A stretch of 64,000 bases of DNA. It comes from Roseibium aggregatum. Lineage in GTDB: Bacteria; Pseudomonadota; Alphaproteobacteria; Rhizobiales; Stappiaceae. The stretch spans positions 1-64,000 of the forward strand of contig NZ_JABFCZ010000019.1 in NCBI RefSeq assembly GCF_014692675.1, in the 5' to 3' direction. Position 1 is the first letter of the stretch. Each line of letters begins with the position of its first letter. The notes beneath the pieces are model-generated. The model searched no databases, was not told the DNA's origin, and was given only the letters and a program-made list of their open reading frames with translations. This document shows, piece by piece, positions 47,702 to 57,228 of this stretch. A program made the translations under genes and the position numbers.

Positions 47702-48805
47702 TCATTTGTAATCGTATTTGCCGTCTTTCCACTCGTACCAGACATAGCCGGGCAAGGACGAATCGCCCTTGTCGTCGAAGGAGACCGGTCCGAGAATCGT
47801 GGAAAATTTACCGCTATCAAGCGCGCCGACCAGCGCCTTGAAATCTGTCGTTCCGGCTGCCTCGGCGGCCTGGGCGAAGATCTGGATCGCGGCATAGGTG
47901 GCAAGCGCGTAGCGCTCGGACGGTTTGCCGGCTTTCTCGAGTTCCGCGATCACCGGCCGGGCCGCCTCGATCTTGCGCGGATCTGGGTAATAGGTGACCA
48001 GCGTGCCCTCTCCCGCCGGACCGGCAATCGCCCAGTATTCGTCGGACAGAAGCGCCTCGCCGGAGACCAGCACCGTTTTCATGCCGCGCTCCACCATCTG
48101 GCGCTTGATCAGGCCGGCTTCCGCCGGAAAGCCGCCGATAAACAGCACGTCGACGGATTCCGCCTTCAGCTTGGAAACCAGCTGGGAATAGTCCTTTTCG
48201 CCGGGCGTGTAGGCTTCATAGAGCGTCTCGAAGACGCCGGCGTCGTTCATGACCGCCTTGGCCGCATCCGCCAGTCCTTTGCCGTAGACGGAACTGTCAT
48301 GGAGGATCGCGATGTTCTTGCCCTTGTAATTCTGCGCCAGAAAATCGCCGATTGTCCGCCCCTGCTGATCGTCCCGCGCACTCAGGCGGTAAATACCGGG
48401 GCCGGGCCGCTCGTCGGTGTATTTCGGATTGCCCGCGCCGGGCGACATCTCGATGATGCCTTCCTTGGCGTAGACGGCACTTGCCGCAATCGAGGGCTCC
48501 GAACAGAAATGGCCCGCCATGAAGACGGCGCCCTTGCCGACCATCTGATTGGCAATTGCAACGGCCTTTTCCGCGTCGCACTCATCGTCGGCGATTTCCA
48601 GAACCAGCTTCTCACCGTTGACGCCGCCGGCCTTGTTGATGTCGGCAACGGCCTGTTCGGCCCCGGCCTTCATCAGCTCGCCGAAGAGGGCGTACTGGCC
48701 GGACATCGGACCGGCGGTCGCAATCACCATATCGGCCCGGGCCGCTCCGGTTGCGGCCACGCCGGCGATTGCCGCCACACCTGCCAAAATCCACGTCTTC
48801 ATCAT
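47702..48805 (-). CDS. Branched-chain amino-acid-type ABC binding protein
   Basis: 367-residue periplasmic solute-binding protein of the LivJ/LivK (peripla_BP_6) class. Signal peptide (MKTWILAGVAAIAGVAATGA), lobe 1 opening TAGPMSGQYALFGELMKAGA, EIADDECDAEKAVAIANQMV, GHFCSEPSIAASAVYAKEGI; lobe 2 NIAILHDSSVYGKGLADAA. Two ATGs are adjacent (48805, 48802). No Liv permease or ATPase genes are in the window, so it is an orphan. Substrate could be a branched-chain amino acid, an amide or another small organic molecule. Confidence 0.9.
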   Translation of the reverse strand: MMKTWILAGVAAIAGVAATGAARADMVIATAGPMSGQYALFGELMKAGAEQAVADINKAGGVNGEKLVLEIADDECDAEKAVAIANQMVGKGAVFMAGHFCSEPSIAASAVYAKEGIIEMSPGAGNPKYTDERPGPGIYRLSARDDQQGRTIGDFLAQNYKGKNIAILHDSSVYGKGLADAAKAVMNDAGVFETLYEAYTPGEKDYSQLVSKLKAESVDVLFIGGFPAEAGLIKRQMVERGMKTVLVSGEALLSDEYWAIAGPAGEGTLVTYYPDPRKIEAARPVIAELEKAGKPSERYALATYAAIQIFAQAAEAAGTTDFKALVGALDSGKFSTILGPVSFDDKGDSSLPGYVWYEWKDGKYDYK

Positions 48806-49095
48806 CTGGCGCTTCAGCTTTCCCTGTCAGTCACAACCAATTGGTACACGATGCAAACGACGGTTTTGAATATATTTTCTGTCATATTCGGGAATAGAGC
48901 GCACGCGCCTGACCTAAAGCGCCCCTACCTGACACCTAAGAAGACGCGCGTCCTGTCGTTTTCCCGATATTTTGCCTTCGCAAAAACGTGTCCTTCACCA
49001 ATTCAAACCTATATTCTTTCATGAGCTTCCCCTCATACGGCGGTTGACCGGGAGAATTCGACCGCCCTGGGGAACGACGGAAAGGAAAGTTCTTT

Positions 49096-49674
49096 TTGGC
49101 CTCAAAGACCGCAGTTACGATTAAGGCAGCCGGCAGCGGCGCTGGAAACGCCCCCTCGAAGGCAGGCGCACCGGGGGACAGCTATGCGCCGCTCGACAGC
49201 GCCCATTTCCGCGAGGCCATGAGCCGGATCGTCACCGCGGTCCACATCCTGACCACCGATGGCCCGGCGGGCCGGCTCGGGGCCACCGTCTCTGCGGTCT
49301 GTTCGGTATCCGACGATCCGCCCAGCATTCTGGTCTGCGTCAACCGGGCAAGCCGGGTGCATGCCGCGATCCTGAAAAACCGGGTCTATTGCGTCAACAC
49401 GCTGCAGCCGAACCACCAGGCGCTCTCCGACGCCTTCGCCGGGCGCGGCAATCTGGACATGGACGCCCGGTTCGCCATGGCCGATTGGACCTCGCTCGCC
49501 ACCGGATGCCCCGGCCTCAAGGACGCGAGCCTCAGCATCGATTGCGAGGTCTTCAGCATCACCGAGATGGGCACTCATTCGGTCATCATCGGCACAGTCG
49601 CCGATGTGCGCATGAGCGATGAGGACCGGTCGCTGGTCTACATTCGCCGCGGCTATCACAGCGTCTCGAAATAA
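49096..49674 (+). CDS. Flavin reductase-like FMN-binding protein
   Basis: 192-residue protein of the HpaC/flavin-reductase family. FREAMSRIVTAVHILTTDGP opens the fold, then LGATVSAVCSVSDDPPSILV (flavin-contact SAV) and CVNTLQPNHQALSDAFAG. Likely NAD(P)H:FMN reductase for an unseen flavin monooxygenase. No suitable ATG exists; I use a TTG at 49096 with GGAAAG six bases upstream. The first 32 residues are Gly/Ala-rich. Neighbour peptidase follows on the same strand after 67 bases. Confidence 0.85.
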   Translation: MASKTAVTIKAAGSGAGNAPSKAGAPGDSYAPLDSAHFREAMSRIVTAVHILTTDGPAGRLGATVSAVCSVSDDPPSILVCVNRASRVHAAILKNRVYCVNTLQPNHQALSDAFAGRGNLDMDARFAMADWTSLATGCPGLKDASLSIDCEVFSITEMGTHSVIIGTVADVRMSDEDRSLVYIRRGYHSVSK

Positions 49675-49741
49675 TTCCCAACATTCGCCGCAGTCTGGGC
49701 TAGAGTGATTTGAAACAATCCGTTTCGAGCACAAACCCATC

Positions 49742-50746
49742 ATGCCCGGCCCCAGAAACCTGATCACCGATGTCCCCGGCCTGAAGGTCGGCAATGCCGA
49801 AGACCCGGCTCTGAAATCCGGCGCGACGGTGCTGCTGCCCGACGAATCCGCGGTCGTTTCCGTCGCCATCCACGGCGGCGCGCCGGGCACGCGGGAAATC
49901 GCCCTTTTGGAACCGGAACAAACCGTCGACAAGGTGGATGCGATCGTCCTTGCCGGAGGATCCGCCTTCGGCCTCGATGCCGGAGCCGGCGTCCAGGGGC
50001 GGCTTGCGGAACTCGGACGCGGCTTTGCCGTCGGCCCGGTGCGCGTGCCCATCGTTCCGACCGCCATCCTGTTCGATCTGCTCAACGGCGGCGACAAGGG
50101 CTGGGGCGAGGCCGCGCCCTACCGGGATCTCGGCCGCGCCGCCCTCGACAACGTCGGCGAGGACTTCGCCTTGGGCTCCGTCGGGGCCGGAGCCGGTGCG
50201 ACCACGGCCAACCTGAAAGGCGGTCTCGGTTCGGCCTCCAAGGTCCTCGACAACGGCGTCACCGTCGGCGCGCTGGTTGCCGTCAACGCGCTCGGCCGCG
50301 GCACCGTGGGCGATACGGCCCATTTCTGGGCCTCCCCCTTCGAGATCGGCAATGAGTTCGGCGGCCTGGGCCTGCCCCAGCCGCTGCCCCCGGAAGCCGT
50401 TTCGGTGAGAACCAAGCTCGACGGGCTCAAGGCTGGCGCCAATACCACCATCGCGGCGGTGGCAACCGATGCGGTGCTGACAAAATCCGAAGCCAAACGG
50501 CTGGCGGTCATGGCCCATGACGGCCTGGCCCGCGCCCTGTGGCCGGCCCACACGCCGCTCGACGGCGACCTGGTCTTTGCCATGTCGACCGGCCGGAGAA
50601 AGTTGGAACGCGGCCTGGAGGACATGGTCCAGATCGGTGCGGCGGCAGCCTCCTGCCTTGCCCGCGCCATTGCCCGCGGCATCTATCACGCCCAGGCAGC
50701 CCCGGACGATCCGGTCCCGACCTGGCAATCGCGGTTCAAGCGGTAA
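49742..50746 (+). CDS. P1-family (DmpA/S58) peptidase
   Basis: 334-residue self-cleaving N-terminal-nucleophile aminopeptidase homologue. ITDVPGLKVGNAEDPALKSG near the start, VLAGGSAFGLDAGAGVQGRL (substrate loop), VGAGAGATTANLKGGLGSAS, and GALVAVNALG with the autoprocessing region. Family members cleave D- or beta-amino-acyl amides and peptides. Cytosolic. It is followed by a bidirectional terminator. Confidence 0.92.
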   Translation: MPGPRNLITDVPGLKVGNAEDPALKSGATVLLPDESAVVSVAIHGGAPGTREIALLEPEQTVDKVDAIVLAGGSAFGLDAGAGVQGRLAELGRGFAVGPVRVPIVPTAILFDLLNGGDKGWGEAAPYRDLGRAALDNVGEDFALGSVGAGAGATTANLKGGLGSASKVLDNGVTVGALVAVNALGRGTVGDTAHFWASPFEIGNEFGGLGLPQPLPPEAVSVRTKLDGLKAGANTTIAAVATDAVLTKSEAKRLAVMAHDGLARALWPAHTPLDGDLVFAMSTGRRKLERGLEDMVQIGAAAASCLARAIARGIYHAQAAPDDPVPTWQSRFKR

Positions 50747-50763
50747 TTCACCTCGTCAAACAA

Positions 50764-50793
50764 ACGGGCCGGCGCTTTGCAGCACCGGCCCGT
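50764..50793. terminator. Bidirectional Rho-independent terminator
   Basis: ACGGGCCGG (50764-50772) pairs with CCGGCCCGT (50785-50793), 12-base loop. TTTTCAAATTT follows on the plus strand and TTTGTTTG on the minus. It separates the P1 peptidase and the convergent oxidoreductase gene. Confidence 0.85.
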
Positions 50794-50812
50794 TTTCAAA
50801 TTTACCGGGTTC

Positions 50813-53800
50813 TTACTCGGCGGCTTCCAGATAGTCCTTCTGGTCGCTGTCGCCATCGTTGCCGCCGCCGGAGCCGCTCTTCAGCCGGTCGAGCAGGGTC
50901 GCCCGCTTTTCCGCAGCCTTGGCCATATTGGCGTCCTTCACCGGACCGAAGCCGCGGACCATGTCCGGCACGCGGGCAAGTTCGACCAGAAGGCCGTAGT
51001 TTGCCGTCTCCAGCCGGTTGGCGATCGTGGCCAGATCCTCGGTGTACTGCTGCACGAGCTTGCGTTCGGCCTTGCGTTCCGCGGTTCGTGCGAACGGATC
51101 GTACCACTTGCCGCGAATGCCCTTGAACGCGGACAGGAGCTTGAAGGCGGTAAAGATCCACGGACCGAAGGCGATCTTTTCCGGCCGTCCGGTGCGCGCA
51201 TCCTTGTGATGGGCGATCAGCGGCGGGGCCAGATGGACCTTCAGTTTGCGCGGGTTCTCGAACCGCTCCGCCACCTTCCGCTTGAAGGCCGGATCGGAGT
51301 AGAGCCGCGCGACCTCGTATTCGTCCTTGTAGGCCATGACCTTGTAGAGCATGTCGGCTGCCGTTGCCGTCAGCCGCAAGGTGCCCGGCCCCTTGGCCTC
51401 GTCAGCTTCGCGAACCTTCGCGATCGCGGTCTTGAAGCGTTGTGCGTAGCCGGCGTTCTGATAGGCGGTCAGTTCTTTCGCATAGGCCTCGATCTGTTCG
51501 TCCAGGCTCAGCTTGGGTGCCGCCACGTCCTTCGGCAGGTGCTCGAGGATGAGTTCCGGCGAAGCGGCCAGGATACGGCCGGCCCGGAAGGCCTGGATAT
51601 TTGCGTCCACGGCGGCCTTGTTCAGGCGCAGCGCGCCCTCGATGGCCTCGGCCGAAATCGGCAGCGCGCCGGACTGGAAGGCCATGCCCACCAGGATCAT
51701 GTTGGCATAGATGGCATCGCCCAGAAGCTTTTCGGCAATGCCGGCCGCATCCATCCCGAGATAGGCGCTCGAGGCTTCCTTGAGCGACGCATCCATGCGG
51801 ATCTCGTCGAAGGACAGCGTCTGCCGCATGACGAATTCCGCCGTGGGCGCGACCCGCGTATTGGCAAAGGCCCTGGTCGTCTCACGGTTGGCCATGCCGA
51901 GCTGTTCCGCGTTGGTCGCCACGACCATATCGCTTGCCAGCAGCACATCGAGGCTGGCCGTCGGCACGCGCGGTCCCTCGATGGTCTTGTCACCGGCCGC
52001 AAACCGGACGTGGGAGGTCACGGGACCTCCCTTCTGCGCAAGGCCGGTCATGTCCAGCGTGGAGGCATGCTTGCCGTCCAGATGCGCGGCCATCGCGAGA
52101 ATGGCGCTGACCGTGGTCACCCCCATGCCGCCGATGCCGGCAACCAGCAGGTTGACCGTGCGCTCCAGGCCGGCCAGTTCCGGCATGGGCAGGGTTTCCA
52201 GGATCCGGTCGATATCGACGTCCGCCTTTTCCGCCTTGCGCAGGGCCGCCCCTTCGATTTCGACGAAGGACGGGCAGAACCCCTTCACGCAGGAGAAATC
52301 CTTGTTGCAGCTCGACTGGTTGATCTGGCGCTTTTCGCCGTAAGGCGTCGCCAGCGGTTCGACCGACAGGCAGTTCGACTGAACGGAACAGTCGCCGCAG
52401 CCCTCGCACACCCGGTCGTTGATAAAGAGCCGCTTGTCCGGATCCTCCATCAGGCCGCGCTTGCGCCGGCGGCGCTTTTCCGCCGCACAGGTCTGGTCGT
52501 AGATGATGACGGACACGCCCGGATAAGTCTGCAGATCCTTCTGGATTTCCATCAGGTGATCGCGGTGATGCACGTTTGCGCCGGGAGCAAGGTTGCTCCA
52601 GGAGCCGTAGTGATCCGGATTTTCGCTGACCACCTCGATGCGCTGAACCCCTTCCGCCGCCATCTGCTGGGTGATCTGCGGCACGGTCAGCTGTCCGTCG
52701 ACCGGCTGGCCGCCGGTCATGGCGACCGCATCGTTGAACAGGATCTTGTAGGTGATCGGGGTGTTGGCGGCGACCGCCTGACGGATTGCCATATAGCCGG
52801 AATGGAAATAGGTGCCGTCGCCGAGATTGGCGAAGACATGCTTGTCGTTGGAAAAGTCCTTCTGCCCTATCCAGAGGATGCCTTCGGCTCCCATGGCGAT
52901 CTGGCCTTCCTGCGTCCGGCCGGCGATTTCCACCATGGCGTGACAGCCGATCCCCGGCATGACCCGGGCGCCTTCCGGCGCGACGGTGGATGTCGAATGC
53001 GGGCATCCGGAACAGAAATAAGGGGAACGGACGGCCCGTTCGGCATGACCCTGCGCCCACATGACCTGCTTGTTCATGCGGTCGGCCACCTGGTGCATCT
53101 GATCCGTGACCACCTCTTTCGGCAGCCAGGAAATCAGGGCCTGGATGATCTCGGCAATGGAGAGTTCCAGAACGTCGGACAGGAACGGCGCGCCGTTCGG
53201 ACGGCGCTTGCCCCAGATCTCCGGACGGTCCGATGCGGGCCAGTGATAGAGCGCTTCCTTGACCTGGGGTTCCAGGAAGGCGCGCTTGTGCTCCACGACC
53301 AGCAGGCGCTCCGCGCCCCGGGCAAATTCGCCCAGGCCTTCCGGCTCCAGCGGCCAGGGCATGGCGACCTTGTAGACGGCCAGACCGATTTCCCGCGCAC
53401 GTTCCTCGGTCAGCCCGATCAGGTCCAGGGCCTGACGCAGGTCCCGGTAGGCCTTGCCGGTGGCGACCAGACCAAGCCGCACGCGGGACGTGGCGCCGAA
53501 GGTTGCCCGGTCGAGCCGGTTGGCACGCACATAGGCCTGTGCCGCCGGCAGGCGCAATTCGCGCTGCAGGCGCTCGGTTTCCAGGCGGTTGGCCAGAAGA
53601 AGATCGCGGTTCTGGTGATAGTCCTTGCGCGGATCGCTCTCTTCCGGGAGCACGAAGCTCAACCGGTCGTCGGAAACGTTGATCGTCGCCGAGGCGTCCA
53701 TCGTATCGGCGACACAGATCAGCGCCGACCACAGTGCGGAAAACCGCGACATTGAAAGACCGTGGAGACCGAAATCGAGAACGTCCTGAATGTCGGACGG

Positions 53801-54325
53801 ATTGAGCACCGGCATTTCCATGTGCTCGAACATGAACTCGCTCTGCCCCGGGAGGACGGAGGATTTGGCCAGATGGTCGTCGCCGGCCAGCGCCAGGACA
53901 CCGCCGTGACGGTGGGTGCCGGCGGCATTCGCCTGTTTCAGCGCATCTCCCGCCCGGTCGACGCCGGGCGCCTTGCCGTACCAGATCCCGAACACGCCGT
54001 CATAGTCGGAGTGCCGGCCCGGACCATGGAGCTTCTGGCTGCCGAAAACGGCGGTCGCCCCGAGTTCCTCGTTCACGCCGGGCTGGAAGACGATGTTGTT
54101 GGGCTCAAGAAGGCGGTGCGCGCGCTCCAGTTCGGTGTCATAGCCGCCGAGCGGCGATCCGCGATAACCGGAGATAAAACCGCCGGTTTTCAGCCCGGCC
54201 TTTCGGTCGAACCGCGCCTGGTCCAGGGTCAGACGGACCAGTGCCTGTATGCCTGTCAGATAAACCTGGCCACTCGTGGCGACATATTTGTCGTCAAGCG
54301 TGACTGTCGGCACATAAACATTCAT
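50813..54325 (-). CDS. Indolepyruvate ferredoxin oxidoreductase, fused subunits
   Basis: 1170-residue thiamine-diphosphate 2-oxoacid:acceptor oxidoreductase. The N-terminal alpha-type region has LTLDQARFDRKAGLKTGGFI and GYRGSPLGGYD; the central TPP region has GCPHSTSTVAPEG and MGAEGILWIGQKDF. Iron-sulfur motifs are at about 635-690 (VCEGCGDCSVQSNC and SSCNKDFSCVKGFC). A gamma-type domain begins near 728 (VAGIGGMGVTTVSAILAM). It oxidises indolepyruvate, phenylpyruvate or similar arylpyruvates to aryl-acetyl-CoA with ferredoxin. Divergent from an Lrp-type regulator. Complete length for the fused type. Confidence 0.95.
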   Translation of the reverse strand: MNVYVPTVTLDDKYVATSGQVYLTGIQALVRLTLDQARFDRKAGLKTGGFISGYRGSPLGGYDTELERAHRLLEPNNIVFQPGVNEELGATAVFGSQKLHGPGRHSDYDGVFGIWYGKAPGVDRAGDALKQANAAGTHRHGGVLALAGDDHLAKSSVLPGQSEFMFEHMEMPVLNPSDIQDVLDFGLHGLSMSRFSALWSALICVADTMDASATINVSDDRLSFVLPEESDPRKDYHQNRDLLLANRLETERLQRELRLPAAQAYVRANRLDRATFGATSRVRLGLVATGKAYRDLRQALDLIGLTEERAREIGLAVYKVAMPWPLEPEGLGEFARGAERLLVVEHKRAFLEPQVKEALYHWPASDRPEIWGKRRPNGAPFLSDVLELSIAEIIQALISWLPKEVVTDQMHQVADRMNKQVMWAQGHAERAVRSPYFCSGCPHSTSTVAPEGARVMPGIGCHAMVEIAGRTQEGQIAMGAEGILWIGQKDFSNDKHVFANLGDGTYFHSGYMAIRQAVAANTPITYKILFNDAVAMTGGQPVDGQLTVPQITQQMAAEGVQRIEVVSENPDHYGSWSNLAPGANVHHRDHLMEIQKDLQTYPGVSVIIYDQTCAAEKRRRRKRGLMEDPDKRLFINDRVCEGCGDCSVQSNCLSVEPLATPYGEKRQINQSSCNKDFSCVKGFCPSFVEIEGAALRKAEKADVDIDRILETLPMPELAGLERTVNLLVAGIGGMGVTTVSAILAMAAHLDGKHASTLDMTGLAQKGGPVTSHVRFAAGDKTIEGPRVPTASLDVLLASDMVVATNAEQLGMANRETTRAFANTRVAPTAEFVMRQTLSFDEIRMDASLKEASSAYLGMDAAGIAEKLLGDAIYANMILVGMAFQSGALPISAEAIEGALRLNKAAVDANIQAFRAGRILAASPELILEHLPKDVAAPKLSLDEQIEAYAKELTAYQNAGYAQRFKTAIAKVREADEAKGPGTLRLTATAADMLYKVMAYKDEYEVARLYSDPAFKRKVAERFENPRKLKVHLAPPLIAHHKDARTGRPEKIAFGPWIFTAFKLLSAFKGIRGKWYDPFARTAERKAERKLVQQYTEDLATIANRLETANYGLLVELARVPDMVRGFGPVKDANMAKAAEKRATLLDRLKSGSGGGNDGDSDQKDYLEAAE

Positions 54326-54386
54326 CCGTTTTTCCTCCTAACCGGTAGCCTCGTCCGCAGCCCCGTCCGGACTTCGGCGTCGCTGA

Positions 54387-54400
54387 GGATAATATCATCC
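54387..54400. promoter_or_regulatory. Near-palindrome in the oxidoreductase/Lrp divergent promoter
   Basis: GGATAATATCATCC has 12 of 14 symmetric positions. It lies 62 bases upstream of the oxidoreductase start and 75 upstream of the Lrp start. Size and AT-rich centre fit an Lrp/AsnC operator. Confidence 0.4.
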
Positions 54401-54474
54401 TTTTCGATGACAATTTCTGTGCTATCGTGACCCTTAATCCACGAAGAAACGCGTATTTATTCCCAAAAGCGCCG

Positions 54475-54954
54475 ATGACCGAACATTATCTTCTCGATCC
54501 GTCCGACATCCGAGTCCTCAAGGCCCTTCAGCGCGACGCCTCCCTCTCCATCGCCGAGATCGCGAAGGAAGCGGGTATGAGTCAGACACCATGCTGGCGT
54601 CGAATCAAGAAGTTAAAGGAACAAGGTATTATTCGGCAAATCACGGCAATCATCGACCGGGAATCGGTCGGTCTGGGATTTGTCGCCTATTCCTTCGTGA
54701 AACTGGCGGTTCCCAGCCGGGAAAACATGGAAACGTTCGACCGCCTGGTTCACAACTGGCCGGAAGTGGTTACCTGCGAACGCATCACCGGCGCCGTCGA
54801 CTACCTGATCAAGGTCATCACCGACGATATCAAAACCTACGACAATTTCCTGCGGCTCAAGCTGCTCGACAACACGCTCGTCTCCGACGTGCAGTCGCGA
54901 ATCGTGGTCAGCACGGTGAAAGAGACCGTCGCCCTCCCCCTGCGCGAAAGCTGA
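54475..54954 (+). CDS. Lrp/AsnC-family regulator
   Basis: 159-residue regulator: HTH (DIRVLKALQRDASLSIAEIA; KEAGMSQTPCWRRIKKLKEQ) and RAM/effector domain (VTCERITGAVDYLIKVITDD; TLVSDVQSRIVVSTVKETV). I use the ATG at 54475; a GTG at 54427 would add an atypical N-terminal 16 residues. Divergent from the indolepyruvate oxidoreductase, which it most likely controls in response to an aromatic or other amino acid. Confidence 0.92.
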   Translation: MTEHYLLDPSDIRVLKALQRDASLSIAEIAKEAGMSQTPCWRRIKKLKEQGIIRQITAIIDRESVGLGFVAYSFVKLAVPSRENMETFDRLVHNWPEVVTCERITGAVDYLIKVITDDIKTYDNFLRLKLLDNTLVSDVQSRIVVSTVKETVALPLRES

Positions 54955-54978
54955 TCGCACGGCGGCCCTGCGGCCGTT

Positions 54979-55896
54979 TCACAGCAAGAAGGCAAGTGTG
55001 AAAACGGACGTGACCGTCGACAGCAGGATGGCCTTCATGATCACCGTCGGATCGATGCCATAGCGCAATGCCAGGACAAACGGCATGGCGCCGCAGGGAC
55101 CGGCGGCGACCAGAAGCACCGAGTTCTGCCAGACCGGATCGCTGCCGCCGGCAAGAAGAACGATCGCGGAATAGACAAGTGGATGTACAAGGATCTTGAA
55201 GAGGGCTGCCATTGCCACGGCGCCTTCGATCCGCTTCAGGGAAACCGCGGACAGCATCACGCCCAGCGCAAACAGGGCTGACGGCGCCGTCGCGGCGCCG
55301 ACGAAATCCACGTAACGGATCAGTCCCTCATGCAGCTGCAGTCCGGAAAAATTTACCAGGACGCCGGCCGCCAGGGAAAGAATCAGTGGATTGCTGCCGA
55401 TCTGTTTCGCGATCCTGACCAGAGACCCGCTGCCGGCGCTGACCACGTCCAGAAGCAGGATTGTCGTCCCGTAAAGCACCACCGCATCGACGGCCATGAC
55501 CGCGGCAACGGGCAGGGCCGCGTTCGGACCGATCGCCACCTGGGCAATGGGAAAGACGAAGAAGACATGGTTGGCGAAACAGCACGCCATGCCGATCAGC
55601 AGGGCTTCCAGGACGGGGCGTTTGAAGAAACGCCAGGCGACAACAAACCCGAGCCCGTACATCAGGACTTCGCTCAGGAGATAGATCAGGACGATCTTGA
55701 GATCGAATTGGGCAAGCGGGGCCCTGGCGACCAGGCCGAACAGAAGTGCCGGCAGTGCCGCCAGGATGACGAACTTGTTGATCGACGTGGCATCCGCCCG
55801 GGTGAGAACGCCGCGCCATCCAAGTCCGAGCCCGAGGGCAAGTGCTGCGAAGACCGGCAGGATCGCGGTCTGCAGAGCAGCCAGAATGAGGCTCAT
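54979..55896 (-). CDS. AEC-family (auxin efflux carrier-like) transporter
   Basis: 305-residue membrane protein with ten hydrophobic segments in the AEC pattern (ATSINKFVILAALPALLFGL; GMACCFANHVFFVFPIAQVA; PSALFALGVMLSAVSLKRI; LLVAAGPCGAMPFVLALRYG). Bacterial members carry malonate, malate or other organic anions. Its ATG overlaps the stop of the upstream FAD oxidoreductase gene by four bases, so the pair is one operon, perhaps clearing or exporting the 2-oxoacid that the enzyme makes. Confidence 0.9.
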   Translation of the reverse strand: MSLILAALQTAILPVFAALALGLGLGWRGVLTRADATSINKFVILAALPALLFGLVARAPLAQFDLKIVLIYLLSEVLMYGLGFVVAWRFFKRPVLEALLIGMACCFANHVFFVFPIAQVAIGPNAALPVAAVMAVDAVVLYGTTILLLDVVSAGSGSLVRIAKQIGSNPLILSLAAGVLVNFSGLQLHEGLIRYVDFVGAATAPSALFALGVMLSAVSLKRIEGAVAMAALFKILVHPLVYSAIVLLAGGSDPVWQNSVLLVAAGPCGAMPFVLALRYGIDPTVIMKAILLSTVTSVFTLAFLL

Positions 55897-57143
55897 GCAA
55901 TAAACCTCAGGGGCGAAAGCGGGCTCGCATCCGCGCATGGCTTCGCGCCGGTCATCAGCTCCGCCAGGATCCGCGCCGTCACCGGACCGAGCGTGAATCC
56001 CTCGTGTCCGTGACCGAAATTATACCAGAGACCGGGATTTTCAGGCGACGGGCCGACGACGGGCAGGGAATCCGGCAGGCAGAGCCGGCTGCCGAGCCAG
56101 GGTTCGTTGTCGATCTGGCGCCCGAGGGGAAAAATCTCCTCCGCCCGCTTTCGGGCCATCTTGATCAGCCCCGGCGACGGCGGCGCGTCGCGGTCGGCGA
56201 ACTCGACCCCGGTCGTCAGCCGGATCCCCCGTTCCATCGGTGTCAGGACGAAACCGTGCTCGACATCGACAACGGGCCGGGACAGGGAGGCGCCGGAAGC
56301 CGGACGGAAATGGGAGTGATAACCGCGTTTGACCGCAAGCGGATAGCTCTCTCCCATTTTCTTCAGGAAATCGCCGGACCAGGGACCAAGGGCGACGACC
56401 GCCTGGCCCGCCCTGATATCGCTGCGTTCGGCACGCAAGTGCCAGCCGTTTCTCTTGCGCTCCAGTTCAAGGGCGTTTCCGGAAAAGAACCGGCCGCCGT
56501 CCTGGATGAAGCTGCGCCAGACGGCATCGGTCACCGCCGCCGGGTTGGACACCGATTCGCTTTCCGGCCAGTAGACCCCGAACAGCCCGTCGGTGATCAG
56601 GCCCGGCTCCACGGCATTGATGTCGCCGCCGCTGAACTCCTGGTACTCCACGCCGTAGATCCGGGCGAAATGGCGCTCCGCCTCGCCGGCCGCCGCCCCC
56701 TTTGCCGACCGGTAGACGTGAAGCCAGCCGCTCTTGCGGTAGAAACGCTCCGCATTCGCCTTTTTCGCCAGCGCCTTGTGCTCGCCCAAAGCCAGCGCCT
56801 TGAGCGGCGCCATGGCCTTGGCATAATCCTGCACGGCCAGCGCCGTATTGGCGAAGCGGTGGTAGCGGTAAAGCCACGGAACCAGGCGGATCAGGGTTCC
56901 AAGATCATAGGTCACCGCCGTGGACTGCTTCAGCGCGATGTCGAACAGGGCCGCCGGGTCGGTCGGAAACGGAAACGGGCAGAAACCGCTGCGCTGGACG
57001 ATGCCGGCATTGCCGAAGGAGGTCTCTTCGCCGGGATGCCGCCGGTCGATCAAAGCAACATCGAGGCCGCGCTGACGCAGATGAGCCGCGGTGGACACGC
57101 CCGCAATCCCGGCACCGAGCACAATGACATCGACCTGATGCAA
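55893..57143 (-). CDS. DadA-like FAD-dependent amino-acid dehydrogenase
   Basis: 416-residue DAO-superfamily oxidoreductase. Rossmann motif VIVLGAGIAGVSTAAHLRQR (about 6-25), substrate region EETSFGNAGIVQRSGF, second nucleotide region AVVALGPWSGDFLKKMGE, and C-terminal LWYNFGHGHEGFTLGPVTAR. Likely D-amino acid dehydrogenase acting on an unknown substrate. No ATG fits; I start at a TTG (57143) preceded by AAGAGG. Operon with the AEC transporter. The neighbouring Lrp gene may also respond to the same amino acids. Confidence 0.88.
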   Translation of the reverse strand: MHQVDVIVLGAGIAGVSTAAHLRQRGLDVALIDRRHPGEETSFGNAGIVQRSGFCPFPFPTDPAALFDIALKQSTAVTYDLGTLIRLVPWLYRYHRFANTALAVQDYAKAMAPLKALALGEHKALAKKANAERFYRKSGWLHVYRSAKGAAAGEAERHFARIYGVEYQEFSGGDINAVEPGLITDGLFGVYWPESESVSNPAAVTDAVWRSFIQDGGRFFSGNALELERKRNGWHLRAERSDIRAGQAVVALGPWSGDFLKKMGESYPLAVKRGYHSHFRPASGASLSRPVVDVEHGFVLTPMERGIRLTTGVEFADRDAPPSPGLIKMARKRAEEIFPLGRQIDNEPWLGSRLCLPDSLPVVGPSPENPGLWYNFGHGHEGFTLGPVTARILAELMTGAKPCADASPLSPLRFIA

Positions 57144-57228
57144 AACCGCCTCTTGGATTTTTCTCCCTTTCCGCTCATACCTTAAAAATCGGAAAAACCA
57201 TATTCTTTGGCGACGGGGACATACCTTT

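Noticed and set aside
47702-48805. Considered a full Liv transporter operon
   Set aside because: Only the binding protein is present; flanking genes are an L,D-transpeptidase and a flavin reductase.
50777-53755. Very long open frame (992 codons) opposite the indolepyruvate oxidoreductase gene
   Set aside because: It is an antisense by-product of GC-rich codon use; the translation is His/Gln/Gly-rich without any family motif, while the minus strand encodes a complete enzyme.
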